Assembly (NCBI GenBank): GCA_026929865.2
Contig: CM049400.1
Span: forward strand, 19,672,501 to 19,736,500
Length of the DNA stretch: 64,000 nucleotides
DNA from: Hyperoplus lanceolatus
Lineage: Eukaryota > Chordata > Actinopteri > Uranoscopiformes > Ammodytidae
Direction: 5' to 3'
The translations under genes and the position numbers were made by a program. The stretch's first letter is position 1. The number at the start of each line of letters is the position of its first letter. The notes beneath the pieces were generated by a model. It was given only the letters and a program-made list of their open reading frames with translations, was not told the DNA's origin and did not search any database. Below, piece by piece: positions 34,301-45,883 of the stretch.

Positions 34301-35152
34301 TGTCAGTACAGTTACAAGCATTCGGTGAACCTGCTAGTGTCGGGGTGCAACACTAGTTGTAATCGCTGCCATACTGAGAAATACAGAGAGGAGCTGATAA
34401 GCTTAATCAACTTTGTGTAAACTAATTTGGCAATTGCTGGAATGTAACATACATTCATTCGAATGAAAAATAAATGTAGGCTATATTTGAATTTGAACTT
34501 TTTTTTAAAATTATTTTTTGATTGTTCAACCAACAAGAAAAACAATGTCCACACATTTGATAATCAATTAAAATAATACTTTTGGCATGAACTTGTGTAC
34601 AATAGGCCTACTCACAATGAATAATATGATGGCCTAATATGGCCTAATATGAATTTTACACTGCAGCCTCTAGCCTGCATCACCCACCTCTTGCTTGTCT
34701 TCGTGGGCCTGGGCTCGGCTGTGAAAGTGTTTGAGCTTTTCTTCAGGTGGCATCACAATCAGTTCCCTTTTAGAGTAACTTGCTGTCTCTGAGGGACTCA
34801 ACACATCTGAGTCACGGGAAGGAGATGCATCCGCGGAGTTGCTTCCCATGCTGCAGTAGGTATAAGGTATAGCCTACCAATAGGCCACATTTTCAAAATA
34901 GCTACATTTGAAGCAAACACTTATTTTGCAACATTTTATTATCTAAAATTCTGGCGGACTGTAGCTATATGCTACAGAAGGAAGCTAGGACACAGTTATA
35001 GGCTATGGGGCTGAATAGCTAGCTTTTATTTCGGACTTTTCATCTTGTTTGGTGGAGTAGCTAAACAAACATTTTAATGAGAAAAAAATTACTTACTCTA
35101 CCGGAGACTCGAATGAATTAGGTCGTGTTGTCATTGCGCAAGCATCAGACAT
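25805..35152 (-). CDS. ttc23: Tetratricopeptide repeat protein 23
   Basis: Eleven minus-strand exons (35152-35097, 34850-34688, 34103-33980, 33710-33554, 33453-33328, 29200-29029, 28858-28753, 28461-28334, 27968-27819, 26165-26083, 25919-25805) total 1380 nt, i.e. 459 aa, close to human TTC23 (447). Landmarks are MPPEEKLKHFHSRAQAHEDK, QDLVRCGALTRLLYGVGHLK, PLQAQQHSAVARELL, EDALSQCKKSLLLLKDFG, FGDLSPEVADTLQLIG and CLQIQSLLFGPQHKK, all aligning with human. The protein is a helical TPR array with a basic C-terminal tail (RQRRQSRRK) and acidic end. TTC23 is a ciliary protein of the EvC zone, linked to Hedgehog signalling. The start at 35152 gives MSDACAMTTRPNSF and joins exon 2 in frame; a downstream ATG (34849) is possible. 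Intron 4 looks U12-type AT-AC, and intron 6 uses a GC donor. Confidence 0.96.
26083..26165 (-). CDS. ttc23: ttc23 exon 10
   Basis: Acceptor TTTTAG, donor GTAAAT. CLQIQSLLFGPQHKKTKATK matches CLQIQTLLYGPQDKRTLATQ. Confidence 0.94.
27819..27968 (-). CDS. ttc23: ttc23 exon 9
   Basis: Acceptor TTGCAG, donor GTAATC. It carries the highly conserved FGDLSPEVADTLQLIGSVEM segment (human FGDFSPEVAETYRLLGGADL). Confidence 0.95.
28235..28330 (+). repeat. (GT)n microsatellite in ttc23 intron 8
   Basis: Nearly pure GT with one GCAT interruption, ending next to the exon 8 donor. Confidence 0.97.
28334..28461 (-). CDS. ttc23: ttc23 exon 8
   Basis: Acceptor CCTGTAG, donor GTTAGA. AVHYFEQSLSAYKNSVGPHD and QDDFCRFLLFSGQQE match EQYFQESMAHLK and QDEFCHFLQMTGQKE of human. 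A (CA)n tract on this strand starts within about six bases of the donor. Confidence 0.93.
28753..28858 (-). CDS. ttc23: ttc23 exon 7
   Basis: Acceptor GCTAG, donor GTGAGT. AHNIAMSHSQDKLEGARISH then SLALILSASEEPQHN, a TPR helix pair. Confidence 0.93.
29029..29200 (-). CDS. ttc23: ttc23 exon 6 (GC donor)
   Basis: Acceptor CTATAG. It encodes VYRRQNRTEDALSQCKKSLL to GHLDRAIEHLSK. The exon ends AAG followed by GCAAGG, the standard GC-AG donor context. This end gives exact phase 0 into exon 7 and gap-free homology (LSK-AHNIAMS; human LQAHLIILS). Confidence 0.9.
29201..33327 (-). other. ttc23 intron 5 (4.1 kb)
   Basis: No coding exon. It contains repeat-free, compositionally complex blocks near 30340-30600, 30640-30860 and 31430-31820 that look more like constrained regulatory DNA than the surrounding AT-rich filler. 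This is an inference from texture only. Confidence 0.4.
33328..33453 (-). CDS. ttc23: ttc23 exon 5
   Basis: Begins directly after the AC end of the U12-type intron. LEEAESSFLEAEGVLEELHQ aligns with KEAAENLTKAERLSKELLQ of human TTC23. Donor GTTGAA. Confidence 0.9.
33454..33553 (-). other. Putative U12-type AT-AC intron of ttc23
   Basis: On the minus strand the intron starts ATATCCTTT, has TCCTTGAC near its end with the branch adenosine about 11 nt before the terminal AC, and is 100 nt long. These match the minor-spliceosome 5' site, branch site (consensus TTCCTTRAC) and spacing. Phase 2 on both sides preserves the reading frame. Confidence 0.88.
33554..33710 (-). CDS. ttc23: ttc23 exon 4
   Basis: Acceptor TTTAG. 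It encodes WPLQAQQHSAVARELLPFC to HLTQGGASLQTA and ends with AG immediately before ATATCCTTT, the classic U12 AT-AC donor. Using this end keeps the frame and restores the SLQ residues present in human (LLSLQKF). Confidence 0.88.
33980..34103 (-). CDS. ttc23: ttc23 exon 3
   Basis: Acceptor GCTCAG, donor GTAATT. FDACIQDLVRCGALTRLLYG and LAQAHARLAKAYIQFK form the first TPR-like helices. Confidence 0.94.
34688..34850 (-). CDS. ttc23: ttc23 exon 2
   Basis: Acceptor CTGCAG, donor GTGGGT. It encodes a Ser/Asp-rich leader, then PPEEKLKHFHSRAQAHEDKQ, matching PPREKLHLCEEKAK of human TTC23. Confidence 0.9.
35097..35152 (-). CDS. ttc23: ttc23 exon 1
   Basis: ATG at 35152-35150 followed by 18 codons and a GTAAGT donor. 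The poorly conserved N-terminus makes this start less certain than the downstream exons, but the phase into exon 2 is exact. Confidence 0.75.
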
Positions 35153-36210
35153 TTTACCTATCAGTGATAGATAGTTAGGGGATTTTACCGTGTTAAAACA
35201 GTAGCCTATGTGGATGTAACGTTGAGCGCACCATCTGCAGTTTGACTTGTTTATGTTTTGTTTCCGTAGTTACTCTGCGCGTGCAACTCAACAGTACGCC
35301 TATCTCTCGTGAGCCAGTGTTGCTGCTCTTCCTTTAAACGTTTCACTGGGAGGCTTAACATAACCGAAAAAACTAGCTTACTCCATGGGCTATGATGCTC
35401 TAAAATAAATCTCTTCGAACATGTTCTACCAGGCTCGGTTATGAGCTGTGGTAGCGGACTGAAGTAGCCTAGCCTATTTGGAATAGCATTTCCTGAATAT
35501 GGAGGCAGAGCACGTGGGGTGCATTCAAGAACCGCACTGTTTTTAAATAACACAATGTAGCCTAGATGTCTTTCATTGATGATACACTGTGTTAATTATG
35601 AAAACACATTTTTAATGAAACCTTCAAACGAGAAGTGAAGCGCTTGAAGTAGCCTAGGTTGATAGCCTACACTAAGTGAAAATGTTCAAATTATAGGCTA
35701 ACATGCAACGGTGGATTAACGGATTACTGTAAATAAATAAAAAATAAAATAAAAAAACAATCCCCACACAAGTGTGTAAAACACGTTTTAAACATTTCCC
35801 CAAAATATTGTAGGCCTAGCCTAGGCAATAGGCTAACGGACGGACCATCTTTTGTATCTCATGTTAACTTTCTGCACCTGTTAGGGTGGGACAGGTATTG
35901 TTTTTATTTATTTTAAAAGCTATCACTATAATCTGTTCATTTTAATTTTGAGATATGGAGTTTTTATTTTTCATATAGGCCTATATGCTAAATTAGGCTA
36001 CATAATAAGGGCTTCGAATTGGCCAATATTTCCTGATCTTGATCCCCTGGCTTGAATAGCCCCTCTGAAAATCAAGTTTCCATATATTTCCTTTTTTAAT
36101 TTTCGAATGCATATGTTAATTATCCTACTACAACGACACAGCATACTATGGGCCAGGTAGTATTCCAGCAAATACTATTTTTTTTCAGAATAATCAAAGT
36201 TCTTCTCTAT

Positions 36211-36276
36211 TATCTTCTTCTTCTTCTTCTTCTTCTTCTTCTTCTTCTTCTTCTTCTTCTTCTTCTTCTTCTTCTT

Positions 36277-36339
<63 letters not shown>

Positions 36340-36340
36340 G
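36211..36340 (+). repeat. (TTC)n(TTA)n compound microsatellite
   Basis: About 32 TTC units to 36305 followed by about 11 ATT units. A long polypurine/polypyrimidine tract of this kind can form triplex DNA. Confidence 0.97.
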
Positions 36341-39300
36341 TCATATGCTTGTATCACATCTATGTTAATGTGAAGCGTGTAATGCATTCCCTTTTTATCA
36401 ATATAAAGCACTTTGAGCTTAATTTCCTGTATGAAAGGTTTTAGTAGTATTAGTAGTGGCCTAGTAGTATTATTATAATGCACAGACGGCAGTTAACAGG
36501 AGCCTATCATCTTATTATTGCCCTGCAAGGCCCTACAGCAAATTGATCTGGCCATGTTGGTCATATATACTTGAACTGGAAAACACAGTGTGCCAAACCT
36601 GAACAAGGTTACTGCTCTTATACTTATAGGACTTATATACTTATATTAGTGCTTTTTATTTTATTTATTAGAATGAACAAAATAGACATCTGGGATTTTT
36701 GATCACATAGGGATTAGATAAACATTATAAACTCTTAAATTTATGTTTTTTAGTATGATTTCTGGGTCTTTTTAGAGCCAGGGTGAATGCAGAAAGTGTC
36801 CCATGATTTAGCCAGAGGTTATTTGTTGTTGGTCTACATCTGGCTGGTGAACATTGTGAACGTTCCCCATTTTATTTGATTAATTCATTTCTCAGGGCAC
36901 AGTTTTACTGAAATACAATGTAAAAGTTTAAATCGGGATATACATATCATTTAATTCAGTGTTTTTCCTCTCAATATAGTATTACACATTTTTTTTATAA
37001 CTCTTAACCAGCTTTGAAAATATAAATTGCACTATTCAAATGTCTCCACGGGATGTCAGTATAGTAACACAACAGCAATGGTACCAGATAAACTATAGTT
37101 TTTACAGTTGTGCTTGAGGGAGTATTATAATATTGTTGTGCTCTTTTAAGAAGTGATGGCTGGGATTTTGGCCTCTCCTGAGGGTGTACACACTTCAAAG
37201 TGTTAAACTGGTGATATGTAAACCCCAGGGCTTCTCTTTTCCGTATTATTCAAACTGCATCCTCAGTGCTTAGCAGATTATTTATTTAATGTCTTCTCAG
37301 ACCTCTGAAGAAGTTACTTAGTTTTTCTTAAGCATTATTTTGTCACGCAAACAAGCCAGCAGCCTGAAAATGGGTAAAACAGGAACATAGTTTTGCCTGG
37401 CAATTACTTCATGACAGTTACCTGCATATAATTTAAAGCAACATCATGAATATAAGAAAAATATGCAGTGCCATCAGTCAATCAAAAGCATCCTCCATAC
37501 ATTCTCAGTGTCCTCATTGGTTAATACAGTATGGGAGTGGTAACACTGACCTTAAATTTGTTCAAAGTCAGCTGCTAATAGCTCATTAGTTTTAATGGGT
37601 GGGTGCTAAATGGACTGAAGTTGCGGTAGTGAACAGGTTGAGAGGTGACACTCAGACAAAATGGTAAACAATGAACCTGAAAGATGTTCTTCTATGGTTT
37701 TGTACCCATTTTGTAAAATACCATACTGAAAAAATACTGTTTGATATTTCAAAAAGAAATGATTTGTTCACAGGCTTTGTCCTCTCTCCAAATCTCTAAA
37801 ACAGATCTTCTCCATAGCAACATGCGTTCCCTTCCTTTTTAGTTATTTATTACAAAACCATTTTTAGTGCTCTACAATGCTCCTTTAATATTTTATAAAA
37901 TGTTGAAGTTGTATAAATCTGATTTGTTATGTAGATGGACATACAGTAAATGCATTTTAATACAACATGGTTTTAAAATATATAGATAAGGAATGTTCCA
38001 CATAATTCTGTACTTCCATAGAAGTATATGCTGTAGCAAGAAGAGGAAATGTACATTTCCTTGAAAAAATATCCCTTCTGATATCAGCACCCAAAATCCA
38101 TGCCAGATAAACACGTCTCTGTGGCTGCTTTGGGAAATTGGTCTCTGGAGACAGCTTTCTAGGTTAATTTATTCTGTATCGGGCTGGCAGTATGTGTACT
38201 GTCACCACTTTCAAACTCAGAGCAGGGCACATTTTGTGTGCAGGACTGCCTAAGATAACTTCTCATGGCTCCTTGGGATGGCTGGTGCGGGTTGATTCTG
38301 GCAGGCCTTGAGACGACCCGTTTATTTGTTTGTTTGTCCCGTGAGTTTTTGGCTGGCCGTTCAGGGCTCTGTTTGGCCACGGTCCCTGTTGGGCTTCTAT
38401 TTCTGAAACCCAAGTGGCTCTTAATGAAGCTGGTAGGGTTGGCATGGGCCCTCAGCAAACCCAGGCCTGATCAGACCCTTCTTCTTCTGCCTTGGCAGCC
38501 ACACTGCTTTTTCTCCCTCTGGCTTCCTAATTTAGTAACGGTGGGTAAAAATATGTGCTAACGAACAAGGTCTGGTATGTTAGGCTGGCGTCCAGAGAAG
38601 AGGGAGAGGGGGGTGAGGAGAGGAGGAAGGGGGGTTAGCTGTTATCACAGCAGGCACCCAGTGACAGGAGTAGAGTCACTCAGACCTCTCTGACATCTGT
38701 GTGTCTTTGTGTGTGTGTGTTTTGTGTAGACATACGAAGGAGTGTGTGGGGGAGGACAATGGGAGGTGGAGGGTGGCCACTTAAAATTTCTCGCCCTTGC
38801 CAAACTCCATTCAAACACTTCTAATCATTCTTCTGTTTTATTCCAATCACACAGCGAGGGTGCAGAGTGAACCTGTAGTATACAGTGCAAATGCACAAGT
38901 TATTGAAAGAGTTTACATTTTCATCTGACTATCTGCAGTGTTTCAGAGTCTGGCTTAAGAAGGCTAGTTGCTGCTTTTAGAGTTGAATGTTAGGCACCAT
39001 TGTTTATCATGTAAAGCAGTGTTTTTGGTTATTTTTGGCCCAGCTGTTAAATGATTTCAGTTCATGTGAGCTACTGCAGCATGCTCCGTTTAAAAAGAAT
39101 CTTGTAACTTTTGGTGTAGTTTTCTGATGATGTTTACTTCATAAAAGGTTAATCAGTTAATACTGTGTTCAGCTTGGTTGTGACATATTTGGACATCATA
39201 ACATGTTGTAGGAGGGGCAGATACATGATATACATACATTCAAAACCCTTGATTGTCTTTAGAGGGATTTGTGGCTGGCTTATATCCCCCTCAAGCATTA

Positions 39301-41960
39301 CTTGCTTTGTCTTTTTACCTCTCTGTTTAATCTATGGCCCCTCCACCACCTACTTTCAGAGAATCCAGACATGACTTGGGAACTGTGAAACTGATCAGCT
39401 TAGACAAATCATTGAGCATTTGAGGTTTTATGCAAACGGTTATGAGCCATGCGTTACTTACTGTGAATGACTGTCTGCCGTTGCATGTCTGGGGAGTGCT
39501 TGCCTGATCTGTAGGGTAACCCTTTTACATGTGGGCTGCAGAGCTTCCTGGTTAAGCTCTATGCATAATGCAGGTCTAGCTACACACCATGCAGGCAGCG
39601 GAAGAAAAACATGTTTTTTAATGTATGTTTACCCTATACACCTCAGACTTTCAAAGTTCTCAGTTTTCCATGGACCCATTCCAAAAAACATTAACAGTGA
39701 ATAACTGGACTGAGGTTCATTTCAGTGAGAGACACAGTAGAGGCGGCGCCACTAAACGTTCTCTTAATTTTGCAACGGCTCTAAATATTTGATTCTAAAA
39801 AATATTTTTATATATTTAATAGATTTTCTTCCTCAAATGCCAGGGATGCTTTGAAATGACACAGCAGTGTTAGCCCTTAGATGACAATGCAATATAATGG
39901 CAATAATCACACTTTTAATTCATTGTTTGTAGCTTTGAACTGCCAGTGCCTCCGCCTAGTCACGTGCATGCAATTACTCCATTTTCATCTGACAAGACAC
40001 TCGACCATGGAAACCTGCCCTCAAGCATTTTAGCACTTGCCCTTCCTGTTCACAGTTTAAGAGGCTCGTGGCAACCGTGTCATCTTCAAACCCAAAAGCT
40101 TTAGATGAAAACAGAAAGCATCACTGTCTGGAGGTGGCAGCAGCAGACACTTTAAAATTCGCAGGCAGGACAGCTGCTGCTCGTCCTACTGTTACTGTAG
40201 ATTTTCAATAAAAAAAACATCTTATAATGTTTGTGTAAGTGTCCTTTAGTTGTGCACTGAACATTTGCCTCAGAACTGTGAGGTTACAGATGTGTTCAAC
40301 ATTAAAACCACACTGGTCCCAGCTTATGCAGGAACATTGTTATTGACATGCAGAAACATTCACATAACTGGTTTCTCAATTTTCCTCACTGAGCCAAACC
40401 AGAATGTAAAGAACTGCAAAACAAAATTCACTTTTTTATCCTCTGGTTAATTATCCTGCACCACTAAGAGTTTAAAGCCATATTTCTTGTATTTTGTTTC
40501 ATTTTTGTTTGATACGTATGTGTTTTTTTTTTCTCAATAAAATTGTAGGAAATATCTTACATCAGGTAAACTATCTCTTTGGAACTATTGTAGCAGTTTC
40601 ATAAATAGACCATTGGTGTTTTGGGTGTCCATATTTAGTAGTGGTTTAACAAAGCAATTGTGACCATATATTTGTATGTCTTAATGTACATATATCTCTG
40701 TCCGGCTTAGTGCTTCATTGCGACACACTATGCCATAATAATAAGTAAGCAATGTATGGATCCAGTTCTCAGATGAACGAACGCCTACAAACTCCTAATG
40801 TTATTTGGTATCAGCAAGACTCATATTTTGTTCGAGCTTGTCAGATGTGTCACAGTTATTTGTTATAACCACAAAGTAGCATCTAACTTTTATACAGCTG
40901 TCCCCACTTCCTGTGTTAGTTAACCCACAGACGCCCACCCCCAAGCAGTGAGCATTAGCCCCTTGCATAACAAATGATGTTTAGAGGAACTAATAGAGTA
41001 GAGGCAGTATTTTGTAGACATAATATAAAGTGAAATAGCTTGTTTTCCCAGCTTTTGGAGCACTTCTGTGGACAATAACGTATATTGGTTCCTCTCTACC
41101 TTATGAGACCTTTTTCTGCTTTATCATTGAGAAGAACCTTTTGCATTTCTTTCCAACAACACAGTTCCAAATTTGGCCACATTTCTACAGTTGTTAAATT
41201 ACATGAATGGTTTAACACTTCAACAAAAAGTTATCCTATTCTGGCTCGCAGCAAATATGCCAACGTCTTCACAGCTGCTTCAGCTCAAATAAAGCATGTT
41301 ATACGCACATAGAATATGAAATATGTCTCACTATGCTGCAATCAAAGTATTTGTGCAAGTAATGCTGCTGTTTAGAAATATGAACAAAGCCCAGACACTT
41401 AAGCCAGGAACTCCTTCTCTTTACACTGACTGAAGCCGTCCACAGCAAAGACATGATAGTCACAGTACGATAAGCTCTCACTCTCCATCCAGCAGCAGCG
41501 TTCCATGCCAGCGCTTTGTTTGTAACAATAGTTTTTTATTCAAACGGGAATTTCTACCTGCTATGGCAAAGACGTTGAATGGCTTTAACTGGTGTTTATC
41601 CGTTCCCAAGCCTTGGACTGATTTGAAGCACATGCAGAAAACAAATCTACTATTGTTTCACAAATAAAGCTTCTTCTCTTCTTGCTATTGCTTGTCAAAA
41701 TCGAAGATTATGCAGAGCTTTGGAGGTGATATTGCTATTCTTTGTTAAGACAATGGCGCACTAAACCAATAACTGTTTTGTAGGCCGTCAGCGTGTACAT
41801 TCCTTCACAATTGCAGTTTTAGCAGCCTTGTGACACGGATGTAAATTGGGGAGTTTTATCTTCCTCCACTGACCCTGCAATCAAGCTTTAGGAGCTAAAA
41901 CATGGATCAGTGCCTCTTGCAAGACATTTTCAAAATTAGGTAGAAGGGTTGTTTGTGTAT

Positions 41961-41963
<3 letters not shown>

Positions 41964-42032
<69 letters not shown>
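41964..42032 (+). repeat. (CA)n microsatellite
   Basis: Pure CA run; its right flank is the first copy of a duplicated block. Confidence 0.97.
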
Positions 42033-42035
<3 letters not shown>

Positions 42036-42113
42036 TATCATCACATGCACATTCACAATTTTCATGGTGTTTCTTCACACCTACCCTTTTGAACTTTGTC
42101 ACATCTGCAGACA
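42030..42113 (+). repeat. Duplicated CA-flanking block, copy 1
   Basis: Starts ACAATTATCATCACATG and runs through TTTCATGGTGTTTCTTCA to ATCTGCAGACA. A close copy lies at 42904-43001. Confidence 0.85.
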
Positions 42114-42116
42114 TGT

Positions 42117-42160
42117 ACGCACGCACACAAACCACATACATTTGGTTTGTGTGCGTGCGT
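42117..42160. repeat. 18-bp perfect stem-loop
   Basis: ACGCACGCACACAAACCA is followed by an 8-base loop and its exact reverse complement. Confidence 0.9.
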
Positions 42161-42884
42161 TAAAACTGCTTAAAACTACTATTAATCACACTGGAGTGGA
42201 TCAAACCATACTTTTAACCCAATAAGAGGCTTTCAAAATACATTGCAGGAAAATGTATCAACATTTTTAAAAGTGTGGCGGGATTTGTCGCTTTGCTTTG
42301 ACTATGAACGTGAATGAGAGGCTAAATGTCTGCCTGTGGTTCTCTGACCTTCTCTGTGGTGGCTCCTCTACTGACTTGGTTCAGGTAAGTGCAGCTTGTG
42401 TGATGCAGTGGTATCAATAATGGAAGAAAGGCAGCCTCCCTCCCTCTGGCTTGCTATGTGGGTCAGAGGAGGCTCTCGTGGATGGGAGGGAGAGATTGAT
42501 GAAGAGCACCAGGGAGAGTGTCGGAGCGCCTACCTCACAGCGGTGCAACCCGGGCCGCTCCCTCTGCACTTGTTCCAAGGCCCCCCTTCTGAGCTGCACT
42601 GCCTGCCGCTCTTTAAATGACCTTCAAATTAGCCTTATTTTTCAGGGCCGCAAAGCCTTCAGGGTCTTTCCTGGAAAGATGGTAGGTCTGGTTGTCACTC
42701 TCTTTCTCTCTCTGCAAAATGGAATGGGAAAAGCTTCTGTAGCTTCTCCTTCCTGTTGACCACAGATGGAGCAGAAAACCAAAGGAGAGCAGAGCTTGTG
42801 TAGCAGAAGTGATTTCCACTCCTGTTGTGGTTGTGATGCAATCAGATAAGTGAGCTGTTATGCATTCCTGATTATGCAATTGCA

Positions 42885-43001
42885 CACACACACACACACA
42901 CACACAATTATCATCACATGTACATTCACAATTCTCATGGTGTTTCTTCATACCTACCCTTTCAAACTTTGTCACACATCCCCATTTGAGCATCTGCAGA
43001 C
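42885..43001 (+). repeat. Short (CA)n and duplicated block, copy 2
   Basis: CA tract 42885-42906, then ACAATTATCATCACATG and the same following sequence as copy 1, with an extra short insertion before the CTGCAGACA end. Confidence 0.85.
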
Positions 43002-44681
43002 AGCGATACATGTGGTTTATGTGCGTGATGGTGGATGGGAGTCACAGTGGGATACTTCTTTCACTACATCTCAGAACAACACACTGTCAAGCCAGCCATC
43101 CATCACTACAGCTGGGGTTTATGTACTCACAGCGGGTCGCACTGGTCATCTGTCCAGACCTGATGCAGAGCTCTTGATTATCCATTTGCATTAAGAGAAA
43201 CACCCCACTCTAATGGAACTAAATGATTCCTGCGGCTGCAATTTGTAAGGTTATACTGTGCTTTTAATGAAATCTGCAGGGCTTTGATTCATGGATGTTT
43301 TTTTTAAACCAATCAGGATTTCAGGATGCTCACATTTAGTTTTATTATGATAGGACAAATTCCGTAATTTCATTTATCCCTACACCTGTGACAAAATGTG
43401 GAGGATGAAAAAAGCTCCTCGCAAACTCACCTCACCTCACCAGTCAATAATAATTTACAGCGAATGAGAGAAACAAAAATGTGTGTTCTAGTTGAGTTAG
43501 TTGATGCTTTGCTGATGTTTTGTATGTAACTTTTAGCTGTGTGTACATAGCAGTGTTAAAGGTGACCTTGTACAATACGGGCATGTTATGTGTTGCACCC
43601 TTTTGGGAAAGGCTTTGACTTTTGTTTCATTTTTATTACACTGGGGTGAAGCCTAACCCACAAGAAGACAATATACCTCCACGCAGAACGGGCATTACAC
43701 ATTTCTATTTGCACTCATGGCAATTTGTCATGGAAAGCGTTTTTTTTAACATCCTCTTTTTTTTAAATTCACTTTGGAGAGAATAGTGCGTATAACTTTG
43801 AACTTACCAAATGAAGATAATGAAGTGATTGCACACCAATTCACCAGAAACCTCTCTGTAGGTACGTATTAGAAAATAACAAATATTATTTTTCATGATA
43901 TATACATGTTATGCGATGTGTATATACAGTATATGTTCTTTTCTTTTCCTCTGCTTGTTTTTGACACTCTGCCAAACATTTGGAGCTAATTCTCCAGCTA
44001 TTGTGCTGGAAAAATCGACAGGCGGGATAGTAACTCAGAGGCAGTGAGAGATTTTGGAGAGCAAACATCAAGGGGAATCAAGTTGGAAAACGTAATAAGT
44101 CATCGTGTTAGCTGCAGAGTGAAAGAGATGGTGTGAAAATAGGCAAAAGGACAACCAGAGGTGGGGCATGACTGATGGCTGGGTAGAACGGGAGCTTGTT
44201 GCTACAGAAGGGCAAACCCAGACTGATTGATCTGTTAGTATTTCAGAGAGGCCCCCGTGCCTATTTGCTTATGATGCTGGAATGCTTTGGTAGCATTTTG
44301 CAGAAGGAATAAGACAAATTATGAAAACTGGCCAGTGCGAGAGAAAAAGGTATTGAGAGTGAATTAGTAAAAACGAGGAGAATCACGATGTGGCTTGAGA
44401 TCATAATGATATTAATATTTAAGATGTATGCTGTTTAACACAATAAGGGCCAAGTCTTTTATTTCACAGGAAAATGTTGCAGACATTATATCAATTTCTT
44501 TGGTAGTTTTGGTACTTTCAGTGACAACTCCCACATGTTCAATTACTCTTATACAATAGATGAAGCAGTAATATCATTGGAAATATAAGACACATCTGAA
44601 ACTAACTATATCCGGACAAGTTAAAGCAATTTGAAACACTGTGTCTACACACTGAGAGACAACCAAAAAACAGTCTGCATC

Positions 44682-45883
44682 CATGCTAGCAGCTCTGTAA
44701 GGCTTAACTTAGAGACAGCGATGTTTAAATGCTAATGTCAGCATACTAACTCGAGCACAGCCACAATATGTTGCTGTTTAGTGCTTACCATCTTTATTTA
44801 GTAGGAAAAGGATTATTGAGGCAGTTTTTATGTCTGTCCTTGATTACGGTGATGTGGTTTACCGGCATGCATCTCATTCATGTCTTAAACTCCTAGACTC
44901 TGTTTTTCACTCTGCTTTAAGGTTCATCACAGGAGATGCTTATGACACACACCATTGTCTTTTATATGAAAAGGTTGGGTGGTACTCCCTTAAAGAGAGA
45001 CGTGATGCACATTGGCATATTTTTATTTACAAAGCCTTGACCGGGAAGCTTCCTCGTTATTTAACAGAAATGTTGCAAATTTCAGATGGGCTTTATCAGA
45101 CCCGCTCCACTGACATGCTCATGCTTTATGTCCCACAAGCCCGGTCTGAGCTGGGAAAGACAGCTTTTAGCTTCAGTGCCCCCGACTCCTGGAACAACTT
45201 ACAGCAACAAATTAAACTAAATACCTTCATATCCTTTAATCAATTTAAACAAACTATCTTAAATCTGCCAAACTCTACCTGTAACTGTTTTAATTAGGCT
45301 ATATTGTACTTTCACCCATTTCATTTTAATTGCTGCCACTCTTCACCACTATGTAAATGTTTCAATTGTTTTTTTCTCTCTTCACCTGTTGTTGTGTATT
45401 TGATGTATTTGCATTGAATATTGTGTATGTATTGTTGTTTTTCCTTGGAATTTATTTGAACTCGACACCATTGTAAATGAGGGTCACCCCTCAATTGGTC
45501 TCTCGAGGATAAATAAAAGTTAAATAAATAAATAAATAAAAATCATCTTAGCTCAGCTAATTAGATACTAAGGGCCAAACACAGATGTTATTTTGATAGT
45601 CATTATTGTTGCCAAAGTAATGGTACATTCACTAAATTTTTTAGCTATAGTAAAGTTTAAACCACAAATATCAAACTGCTGTTAGCATTAGAAAATCAAT
45701 TCCACAGATCCCCAAATTCGGTAGGGTTCATAGAACTGACTCATGCCATTGCAATACTGTACATGTGATAGTTGTTGAGATATTTCAGTCAGGACCAAAG
45801 TGACGGACTGGGACTGACCAGCCAACAGACACACGGACAAGACAGACCTACTTCATTCATTGTGCCATGCAGCTGCTAGCATG
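44682..45883. mobile_element. MITE interrupted by a LINE fragment
   Basis: Ends CATGCTAGCAGCT and AGCTGCTAGCATG are inverted. The interior on both sides of the LINE (GCTAATGTCAGCATACTAAC; ATATTTCAGTCAGGACCAAA) resembles a very common non-autonomous fish element. The family name is not certain. Confidence 0.7.
44795..45543 (+). mobile_element. LINE 3' fragment (L2-like), 5' truncated
   Basis: From about 44800 an open frame to 45297 encodes the end of a non-LTR retrotransposon ORF2: MSVLDYGDVVYRHAS, LRFITGD, THHCLLYEKVGWYSLKERRD, TAFSFSAPDSWNNL. An untranslated tail follows with TGAGGGTCACCCCTCAATTG and a (TAAA)n end. CATCTT flanks both sides (44789-44794 and 45544-45549), a probable target duplication. 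It is truncated before the reverse-transcriptase core. Confidence 0.85.

Larger units (their letters stand above)
35153..44660. other. Intergenic DNA upstream of ttc23
   Basis: No protein-coding exon recognised. 35153-36200 is AT-rich with many TAGGCCTA-like short words. 36211-36340 is a microsatellite. About 38130-38560, 39400-39600 and 39950-40200 are complex, repeat-poor blocks that could be regulatory. 41964-42032 and 42885-42906 are CA tracts with a duplicated flank. 42300-42800 is GC-richer. Confidence 0.45.

Noticed and set aside
35153-36200. LRRC28 first exon divergent from ttc23
   Set aside because: No leucine-rich repeat peptide could be found on the plus strand.
36148-36483. Open frames of poly-Leu and poly-Lys
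   Set aside because: Translation of the TTC/TTA microsatellite, with no protein context.
38159-38561. Open frames on both strands upstream of ttc23
   Set aside because: No recognisable protein; low stop density follows base composition.
42117-42160. MicroRNA precursor
   Set aside because: The stem is only 18 bp and made of microsatellite-like sequence; no bulged 22-nt duplex geometry.
42396-42759. Possible exon in GC-richer block
   Set aside because: Three overlapping frames, none similar to a known protein.
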